Shown here one piece after another: positions 31,641 to 37,227 of a DNA stretch of 37,227 bases. The position numbers and the translations under genes were made by a program. The notes below the pieces were generated by a model. It saw only the letters and a list, made by a program, of their open reading frames with translations. It did not search any database and had not been told where the DNA came from. The DNA comes from an uncultured Clostridia bacterium (GTDB taxonomy: Bacteria; Bacillota; Clostridia; Christensenellales; Aristaeellaceae), in assembly GCA_946543085.1 (NCBI GenBank), contig CAMNLM010000011.1, positions 1 through 37,227 on the forward strand, written 5' to 3'. Positions within the stretch are counted from its first letter, which is position 1. Each line of letters begins with the position of its first letter.

Positions 31641-32072
31641 ATGCAGGAAGTCTATCGCCTGGCGCAGGCCCTGGCCGACGCCATTCTTCACAGCGACATC
31701 TACACGGAGCTGAAGGCCGCCCGGGAGGCGGCGGACGCCTCCGCGGCGTGCTGCCGGCTGGAGCGCCGGATCGCGGAGGAGCGGGCGCGGCTGCAGACCC
31801 CGGCCGCGCGGGAAAACCCCGACGCGCTCCGGGAAGGGCTGGCGGCGCTTCAGCGCGCCTCCGACGAGCTGGACGCCCTGCCCGAGGCCGCGCGGCTCAG
31901 GACGGCGAGGGCCGGGTTCGACGACCTGATGGAGAACGTGAACCGCATCCTGCGGATGACCATCAACGGCGACCCGGACGGCGCGGAGGAGGAGACCCCG
32001 GACCGCTGCGCCGGGTGCGCGGGCTGCGCGAAAGGTGCGAAAAACGCGAAAAGCGGGACGGACGAGGCTTGA
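31641..32072 (+). CDS. YlbF/YmcA (Com_YlbF) family protein, RicA-like, with C-terminal Cys cluster
   Basis: 143 residues. The all-helical YlbF/YmcA domain (about 1-112) shows LAQALADAILHSDIYTELKA and GFDDLMENVNRILRMTI, the latter typical of the family. In Bacillus YmcA (RicA), YlbF (RicF) and YaaT (RicT) form the Y-complex, which directs RNase Y and promotes sporulation, competence and biofilm formation, and carries [4Fe-4S] clusters. Here Cys123, 126 and 129 form CAGCAGC at the C-terminus, a plausible cluster ligand. Position just before mutS resembles Bacillus ymcA-cotE-mutS. AAAGGAG precedes the ATG. Confidence 0.82.
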   Translation: MQEVYRLAQALADAILHSDIYTELKAAREAADASAACCRLERRIAEERARLQTPAARENPDALREGLAALQRASDELDALPEAARLRTARAGFDDLMENVNRILRMTINGDPDGAEEETPDRCAGCAGCAKGAKNAKSGTDEA

Positions 32073-32151
32073 CTTTTCCGAGCCGTCTGCCTATCATGCA
32101 GGAGAAACATTGCGCGATACCGGGTATCACGAGAGCGAGAGGAACGGCCCT

Positions 32152-34788
32152 ATGCAAGCGACGACCAACCCGACCCCCCTGGAGATGAACCAGCTCTCCC
32201 CCATGATGCGGCACTATTTCGAGATGAAGGAGAAATACCCCGGCTGTCTCCTTTTTTACCGCGTGGGGGACTTTTATGAGATGTTTTTCGACGACGCGGT
32301 CACGGTCTCCCAGGAGCTGGAGCTGACCCTGACCGGCAAGGAATGCGGCCTGAAGGAGCGCGCGCCGATGGCCGGCGTGCCGCACCACGCGGTGGACACC
32401 TACGTCGAAAAGCTGGTGGAGCGCGGGTTCAAGGTGGCCATCTGCGAGCAGATGGAGGACCCGGCCCTGGCCAAGGGCCTGGTCGACCGCGACGTGATCC
32501 GCGTGGTCACGCCGGGCACGATCACCGAGCCCTCCCTGCTGGACGAGAAGCAGAACGCCTACCTGCTCTCCGTGTGCTTCGCGGGGGAAGCCTGCGGACT
32601 GGCCTTCGTGGACGTCTCCACGGGCGAGATGACCGTGCGGCAGATCACCGGCCCGGAGGCCGTGCTCGCGGACGAATGCGCGCGCATCACCCCGCGGGAG
32701 ATCATCACCAACGACCCGGTGCGCCTGCGCGGCTGCCTGGGCCGCGAGGACATCCCGATGAGCGATCAGCCGCACGGCTGGTACCAGTATTCAAACGCCG
32801 CCGAGACCCTCTGCGCCCACTACGGGCTGAGCAGCCTGGACGGCCTCGGCCTGGACGAGGAGCTGAAGCAGGCGGCCTGCGCGGCCGGCGCGCTGATGCG
32901 CTACCTGTTGGAGACGCAGAAGAACGCCCTGGAGCACATCACCGGTCTCACCATCGACCAGGGACAGGACGCGATGCTCCTCGACCGGGGCACGCGCCGC
33001 AACCTCGAGCTGACCGAGAGCTACCGCAGCCACTCGCGCAAGGGCTCCCTGCTGTGGCTGCTGGACAAGACGTCCACGGCGATGGGCGGACGCCTGCTCC
33101 GGGCGTGGATTGAGCAGCCGCTGCAGCGCAGGGACGCCATCGAAGCCCGGCTGACCGCGGTGGAGGAATTCACCGGGGCGCGGGTGCTCTCGGGACGCCT
33201 CGCGGAGGAGCTGCGCGGCGTGTATGACCTGGAGCGCCTGCTCTCCAAGGTGAGCTACCGCAGCCTGAACGCACGGGACTGCCTGGCCCTGTGCGCCTCG
33301 CTGAAGCGCGTGCCCGGTATCCGCAGCCTGCTGGAGGATGCCCGCAGCGAGGCCGTCTGCGCCCTGCGCGAACGCCTCGACCCCGTGGAGGACCTGGCCG
33401 ACCTGCTGGAGCGGGCGATCCACCCCGACGCGCCCGTCGTCATCACCGAGGGCGGCATCATCCGCGACGGCTACAGCCCCATGCTCGACGAATACCGCGC
33501 CGCCGCCCAGAACGGCAAGCAGTGGGTGCTCGACCTGGAGCAGCGCGAGCGGGACGCCACCGGCATCCGCAACCTGCGCGTCACCTTCAACCGTGTCTTC
33601 GGCTACGTCATCGAGGTCACCAAATCGTACCTCGACATGGTGCCGGACCGGTATACCCGCCGCCAGACCCTCACCAACGCCGAGCGCTTCGTGACCCCGG
33701 AGCTCAAGGAGATGGAGCAGCGCATCGTCGGCGCGCAGGAGCAGAGCGTGCGGCTGGAGAGCCAGCTCTTCAGCGAGGTGCGCGACCGCATCGCCGGAAA
33801 GATCAGCGCCATCCAGCGGACGGCGGCGGCCCTCAAGGAGCTGGACGCCCTGCTCTCTCTGGCACAGGCGGCGGTGGAGAACCACTACGTGCGCCCCGAG
33901 ATCACGGACGACGGCACCCTGGACATCCTGGACGGCCGCCATCCCGTGGTCGAACAGACCCTGCAGGACGAGGGCTTTGTCCCGAACGACACGCACATGG
34001 ACGGCGACAGCCAGCGCATGCTGATCATCACCGGCCCGAACATGGCCGGCAAGAGCACCTACATGCGGCAGGTCGCGCTCATCGCTCTCATGGCGCATAT
34101 CGGCTCCTTCGTGCCCGCGCGGGAGGCGAAAATCCCGCTGATCGACCGCATCTTCACCCGCGTCGGCGCGTCGGACGACCTGGCGAGCGGCCAATCCACC
34201 TTCATGGTGGAGATGACCGAGACCGCGAACATTCTCCGCAACGCGACGCGCAACTCCCTCGTCATTCTCGACGAGATCGGCCGCGGCACGTCCACCTTCG
34301 ACGGCCTGGCCATCGCCTGGGCTGTGGTGGAATACCTCTGCGACAAGAAGACGGGCGGGGCCAAGACCCTCTTCGCCACGCACTACCACGAGCTGAGCGA
34401 GCTGCAGGGGCATCTGGACGGCGTGCAGAACTACTGTGTCTCCGTCCGCGAGCATGGCGAGGACGTCATCTTCCTGCGCAAGATCGTGCCCGGCGGGGCG
34501 GACAAGTCCTTCGGCATCCACGTCGCGCGGCTCGCCGGCGTTCCGCACCCGGTGCTTGTCCGCGCCCACGAGATCCAGGCGCGCCTCGAGGTCGCCGACA
34601 CGAGCGGGGCCATCGGCCAGAGCATTCTCGGCGACGACACGCCCAAGCCCGACGAGCAGATGAATCTCTTCGACTACCGAAAGGACGAGATCATCAACGA
34701 GCTGCAGACCATCGACGTGATGGCGCTGACCCCGATGGACGCGATCAACAAGCTGTTTCTGCTGCGGGAAAAGGCGAGGAATCTGTAA
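32152..34788 (+). CDS. mutS: DNA mismatch repair protein MutS
   Basis: 878 residues, full length. The mismatch-recognition Phe-X-Glu is Phe41-Tyr42-Glu43 in YRVGDFYEMFF. Connector, lever and clamp domains are intact (GSLLWLLDKTSTAMGGRLL; YVIEVTKSYLDMVP). ATPase: Walker A GPNMAGKST (628-636), then the ABC-type FTRVGASDDLASGQSTFMVE, Walker B LVILDEIGRGTSTFDG and FATHYHELSEL. The C-terminus (MALTPMDAINKLFLL) has the usual helix-turn-helix dimer motif. The ATG at 32152 with AGAGGAACGG was preferred; an ATG at 32185 is possible. Cotranscribed with the RicA-like gene; mutL is not in the window. Confidence 0.96.
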   Translation: MQATTNPTPLEMNQLSPMMRHYFEMKEKYPGCLLFYRVGDFYEMFFDDAVTVSQELELTLTGKECGLKERAPMAGVPHHAVDTYVEKLVERGFKVAICEQMEDPALAKGLVDRDVIRVVTPGTITEPSLLDEKQNAYLLSVCFAGEACGLAFVDVSTGEMTVRQITGPEAVLADECARITPREIITNDPVRLRGCLGREDIPMSDQPHGWYQYSNAAETLCAHYGLSSLDGLGLDEELKQAACAAGALMRYLLETQKNALEHITGLTIDQGQDAMLLDRGTRRNLELTESYRSHSRKGSLLWLLDKTSTAMGGRLLRAWIEQPLQRRDAIEARLTAVEEFTGARVLSGRLAEELRGVYDLERLLSKVSYRSLNARDCLALCASLKRVPGIRSLLEDARSEAVCALRERLDPVEDLADLLERAIHPDAPVVITEGGIIRDGYSPMLDEYRAAAQNGKQWVLDLEQRERDATGIRNLRVTFNRVFGYVIEVTKSYLDMVPDRYTRRQTLTNAERFVTPELKEMEQRIVGAQEQSVRLESQLFSEVRDRIAGKISAIQRTAAALKELDALLSLAQAAVENHYVRPEITDDGTLDILDGRHPVVEQTLQDEGFVPNDTHMDGDSQRMLIITGPNMAGKSTYMRQVALIALMAHIGSFVPAREAKIPLIDRIFTRVGASDDLASGQSTFMVEMTETANILRNATRNSLVILDEIGRGTSTFDGLAIAWAVVEYLCDKKTGGAKTLFATHYHELSELQGHLDGVQNYCVSVREHGEDVIFLRKIVPGGADKSFGIHVARLAGVPHPVLVRAHEIQARLEVADTSGAIGQSILGDDTPKPDEQMNLFDYRKDEIINELQTIDVMALTPMDAINKLFLLREKARNL

Positions 34789-34799
34789 TGCAAACAGGC

Positions 34800-34830
34800 A
34801 GGGGGCGCTTTCCTGTAGAAAGCGCCCCCT
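34800..34830. other. Strong hairpin after mutS
   Basis: AGGGGGCGCTTTC (34800-34812) and GAAAGCGCCCCCT (34818-34830) form a perfect 13-bp stem. It lacks a T run and resembles the hairpin at 18488-18522 in layout (G run, CGCTTTC), with paired differences. Confidence 0.8.
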
Positions 34831-34851
34831 CATATGATGTCTGTCCGATCG

Positions 34852-34884
34852 AAAAATCCCCGCCTTGCGGCGGGGACGTTTTTT
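34852..34884. terminator. Bidirectional terminator between mutS and secreted protein B
   Basis: TCCCCGCC (34857-34864), loop TTGC, GGCGGGGA (34869-34876), with five A before and six T after (34879-34884). It can stop mutS on the plus strand and protein B on the minus strand. Confidence 0.88.
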
Positions 34885-34896
34885 ACGTTGTACCAA

Positions 34897-36294
34897 TTAC
34901 TTGGTCAGACGCGGAGGATTGGTCCAATCCTTCAGGGCGGTCAGACCCCAGTCGAGCTCGACCTGGTCGGTCAGCTTGCCGGTCTTCACATCAGCCCACT
35001 TCTTCATGCTGGCGGTGTAGGCCTTGATGGTCTCGCCAGTGAAGGGATCCTTGCCGACATACTCGCCATAGGCGGGCTTGTTGTCGGGGGTGTAGCGGAT
35101 GCGGTAGGTCTCGTCCTCACCGGTGCGATAGGTGATGAAGTAGCGAACCAGCTCGCCGTTCACATTGTAGACAGCCTCGGCCTTCGCGATGTCGCCCTCG
35201 GCATACTCTTCCACAACGCTCTCAACATACCAGTTGTACTTCTTGCCAGGAGTCTTCAGCACATTCCAGCCAACCTTGCCCTTGTTGCCAGCCAGACCGG
35301 TCTTGAAGTAATCAGTGTTCTCCTCGGTCTTGGAGACATACTGCTGAACACCGGCGCGGTCATACATGGCCTGCCAGGGGCCCTTCTCCACGATCCACGC
35401 GTAAGTATAGCCCTTGTAGCCAGACTTGCCATTGCTGGTGCCGTTGCTCTCTTTGCCTTCCACGAGCTCCATGAACTGATAGGAAGGAACCATGCCGACC
35501 CAGCCGATGCTCTCGCCGGTCACGCCCTTGGCGTTCTCAGCGTCGATGTTGGCGGCGATCAGCAGGCCCTTCTCGTCATACAGCGCGTCCACGTCATAGG
35601 TCACGCCATTGATGACCTGGGTGAAGGTCTTGTCAACGGCAGCGGTCTGGCCGTAGAAGTTGCTGTTGGCGCCGGCTTCCTTGGGCTGCTTGGGCAGACC
35701 GGCGGCAACGATGTTGTCCCACAGCTGCTTGGCGGTGTCCATGGCCTTCTCGGCGGCGGCGACGTCCTTCTCTTCACCGGCCTCGGTGGTGTCGGTGTTG
35801 ATGTAGTCATACACCCAGGCCCACTTATTGCCCAGCACAACGTCATCGCTGGCGGGGCGGACGAGCTTCATGACGGTGTTGCCCACCTTCACGCTGCCAT
35901 AGTAGGAAGCATTCACCCAGGCATCGCCGTTGAACACCAGGTAGGAACGGACGATCTTGTTGTTCCACTTGGCGCCCAGCTGATACTTGTGGCCTTCCAG
36001 CTCCACATAGCCCAGGCCGTTCTCGAGGTCGACTTCTTCCTTCTCCTCGCCGTAGCCGAGCCAGTTGGCGTACACGGTGTCGGGTTCGCCGCTCACGCGG
36101 ACCATGGTTTCCCCGTTCTTGGTCAGGGTCTTCACAGTGGGCTGAGCCTCGCGCTCAGGCAGCTGCGCTTCCAGACGGGAGAACTTGTTGGGGATAACCA
36201 CCTTGGTGCCATCGGCGGAAGCGCCGACGGTCAGGCTCAGCAGGCTGGCCAGAACCAGCGCGAGAGCCAGAACACGGGACAGATTCTTCTTCAT
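34897..36294 (-). CDS. Secreted protein B, paralogue of secreted protein A
   Basis: 465 residues, signal peptide cut after ASA (residue 27); mature N-terminus DGTKVVIPN as in A. Shared blocks with A: ENGLGYVELEGHKYQLGA, YYGSVKVGNTVMKLV, MVPSYQFMELVEGKES, EENTDYFKTGLAGNKGKVGW, YVESVVEEYAEGDIAKA, FITYRTGEDETYRIRY, NKPAYGEYVG, VELDWGLTALKDWTNPPR and a short basic end. The Pro-rich linker of A is replaced by a charged helical stretch (around AGEEKDVAAAEKAMDTA). No known domain, anchor or catalytic motif. AAAGGAGAG before the ATG and a perfect consensus promoter predict strong expression. Its codon choice is somewhat less GC-extreme than most neighbours, as is common in highly expressed genes. Confidence 0.87.
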   Translation of the reverse strand: MKKNLSRVLALALVLASLLSLTVGASADGTKVVIPNKFSRLEAQLPEREAQPTVKTLTKNGETMVRVSGEPDTVYANWLGYGEEKEEVDLENGLGYVELEGHKYQLGAKWNNKIVRSYLVFNGDAWVNASYYGSVKVGNTVMKLVRPASDDVVLGNKWAWVYDYINTDTTEAGEEKDVAAAEKAMDTAKQLWDNIVAAGLPKQPKEAGANSNFYGQTAAVDKTFTQVINGVTYDVDALYDEKGLLIAANIDAENAKGVTGESIGWVGMVPSYQFMELVEGKESNGTSNGKSGYKGYTYAWIVEKGPWQAMYDRAGVQQYVSKTEENTDYFKTGLAGNKGKVGWNVLKTPGKKYNWYVESVVEEYAEGDIAKAEAVYNVNGELVRYFITYRTGEDETYRIRYTPDNKPAYGEYVGKDPFTGETIKAYTASMKKWADVKTGKLTDQVELDWGLTALKDWTNPPRLTK

Positions 36295-36338
36295 GGTACT
36301 CTCTCCTTTTCGTACTCCGGCTCATCACCGGTATCTGG

Positions 36339-36367
36339 ATTATAGGCTGTTAATATTTTGTTGTCAA
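36339..36367 (-). promoter_or_regulatory. Perfect consensus sigma-A promoter of secreted protein B
   Basis: On the minus strand TTGACA (36367-36362), 17-bp spacer, TATAAT (36344-36339), 44 bases before the ATG. Confidence 0.92.
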
Positions 36368-36378
36368 TATGTGAACAG

Positions 36379-36501
36379 ACTGTAAATGTTACGATTTCGC
36401 AACAAAACCGCATAACATGTGTAAATTTACAAGTGTTGCGCGCGTATCTCTGCCAGATTATTGAAAATCTTCCTTTACTAAACCGTTTAACATTTGTAAA
36501 C
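36379..36501. promoter_or_regulatory. Three TGTAAA/TTTACA inverted repeats upstream of secreted protein B
   Basis: Site 1 ACTGTAAATGTTAC (36379-36392), site 2 the exact palindrome TGTAAATTTACA (36420-36431), extendable to about 24 bp with few mismatches, and site 3 GTTTAACATTTGTAAAC (36485-36501). They lie 12, 53 and 118 bases upstream of the -35, positions suited to an activator. The regulator is unknown. Confidence 0.55.
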
Positions 36502-36521
36502 AGTCCGCCGGGAAATATGAT

Positions 36522-36663
36522 AGAACCATAACGGCACGACGGTCCGCACGGGGAGGGTTCGCGTTGAAAACCAGACTGGCGGTTTTTGGGGGGACTGTGG
36601 GCTTTCAGAAGAGAAAAAGACCGGGGAGAAGCGCAGCGGAAGGAGCTGTCCCCGCTCAGAACA
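36522..36663. other. Spacer without a supported gene
   Basis: A TTG-started 40-codon frame with an upstream GGGGAGGG exists at 36564-36686 but runs into the terminator hairpin; nothing else was seen. Confidence 0.5.
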
Positions 36664-36707
36664 CCGCAGAAAAACCCTCTCCATGAGCGGGGAGGGTTTT
36701 TCTGCGG
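36664..36707 (-). terminator. Large hairpin terminator after the TtcA-type gene
   Basis: The arms 36664-36679 and 36692-36707 are fully complementary (16 bp, CCGCAG followed by A5 and CCCTC), extendable by three pairs including one G-U, loop ATGAGC. The A/T stretches inside the arms allow termination on both strands; it ends the minus-strand gene 41 bases beyond its stop. Confidence 0.8.
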
Positions 36708-36747
36708 CAGTCTGACCTTTCAGACAGCGCTTTGCCTCGGCTTTCCG

Positions 36748-37227
36748 TCAGTCGGTGTCCCGGGTCTCCGGATCGTTCCGGTCGTACGCCTCCAGGAACG
36801 AGTGCTCTTCGCCCTTGCTTTTCCAGCCGGGGAAGGTGTCGATATTCACGGCGTGGATGCTCGCGAACACCCGCTGCCCGATGTCCGGATCCTCCCGCGA
36901 GAGCTCCTGCAGCAGGCGCTTCACGGCCAGGCGCTTGGAATCCGTCCGCTCCTGGGCGGCTGTGTTTTCGGTGAAGCGGCAGGCGCACTGGAGGAACTCC
37001 AGCCCGTTGTACCGCTTCCAGGCGATGATGTCCCGCTCGCGCACGCAGTAGAGCGGGCGGATCAGCTCCATGCCCGGGAAATTCGTGGCGTGCAGCTTGG
37101 GCATCATGCCCTGCAGCTGCGCCCCGTAGAGCATGGAGAGAACGGTCGTCTCGATCACGTCGTCGAAGTGGTGGCCGAGGGCGATCTTGTTGCAGCCGAG
37201 GGCCTGCGCCTGCTTGTAGAGGTGGCC
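36748..37227 (-). CDS. TtcA-family tRNA thiolation enzyme (PP-loop ATPase), N-terminus outside window
   Basis: The visible 159 C-terminal residues carry GCNKIALGHHFDDVIETTVL, the second conserved block of TtcA/TilS-like PP-loop enzymes, then MLYGAQLQGMMPKL, LIRPLYCVRERDI and LQCACRFTEN, whose cysteines suit the TtcA Fe-S/thiol site. The ATP-binding SGGKDS motif would be just outside the window. TtcA makes 2-thiocytidine at tRNA position 32; clostridial members of the group may have other targets, so the substrate is left open. The last 40 residues (FPGWKSKGEEHSFLEAYDRN) look lineage-specific. The gene ends at 36748 and is followed by a strong terminator. Confidence 0.85.
   Translation of the reverse strand, partial: GHLYKQAQALGCNKIALGHHFDDVIETTVLSMLYGAQLQGMMPKLHATNFPGMELIRPLYCVRERDIIAWKRYNGLEFLQCACRFTENTAAQERTDSKRLAVKRLLQELSREDPDIGQRVFASIHAVNIDTFPGWKSKGEEHSFLEAYDRNDPETRDTD

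Noticed and set aside
36564..36686. 40-codon frame starting with TTG after GGGGAGGG, with a possible promoter TTGTAA-N16-TATGAT at 36494-36521
   Set aside because: The frame runs into a terminator hairpin, the peptide is low-complexity and basic, and the -35 lies in an AT-rich repeat; not enough to call a gene.

Overview
This 37.2-kb window is high-GC DNA from a low-G+C-type (Firmicutes) lineage. It carries a sporulation sigma factor (SigH), the mrnC-rlmB-yacP-sigH order known from Bacillus and Clostridia, an MrfAB pair, a YmcA/YlbF-like gene before mutS, Gram-positive ribosome binding sites, consensus sigma-A promoters with 17-bp spacers, and tRNA genes without encoded CCA. A high-GC member of the Clostridia (gut or rumen type) fits best. 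No phage, plasmid, transposase or CRISPR genes were seen.

Layout. 1-3662 (minus): a tight RNA-processing and nucleotide operon, mrnC, thyX, rlmB, yacP and sigH (sigH runs off the window). 3820-6915 (plus): a promoter, a yybP-ykoY (Mn2+) riboswitch with a mutually exclusive terminator, an ion permease of the ArsB/NhaD type, a cytidylate-kinase-like protein and a secreted protein of unknown role. 7094-12189 (plus): a complete branched-chain amino acid ABC importer (binding protein, livH, livM, livG, livF) with a folded leader between the binding protein and livH. 12200-15084: an AT-richer patch with a shortened secreted-protein gene and a secreted transglutaminase-like protein with leucine-rich repeats, probably acquired DNA. 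15085-18149: a secreted protein and a GH120 beta-xylosidase behind a promoter packed with palindromes. 18180-18560: non-coding 121-nt tandem repeats and strong hairpins. 18582-21473 (minus): an Ig-like secreted protein and secreted protein A. 21806-25237 (plus): a GltD-like Fe-S/flavin oxidoreductase and a GntR-ABC operon. 25289-25540 (minus): tRNA-Glu and tRNA-Gln. 25582-29236 (plus): mrfA-mrfB DNA repair operon. 29380-31374 (minus): a DEAD-box RNA helicase and a small membrane protein. 31641-34788 (plus): a RicA/YlbF-like protein and mutS. 34897-36501 (minus): secreted protein B, a paralogue of A behind a perfect consensus promoter and a set of inverted repeats. 36748-37227 (minus): partial TtcA-type tRNA thiolation enzyme.

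Most genes are housekeeping or nutrient functions. The least explained parts are the A/B secreted family, the Mn2+ riboswitch controlling an ArsB/NhaD-type permease, the AT-rich island and the 121-nt tandem repeats. All functional calls rest on reading motifs and gene order by eye; no database search was run.
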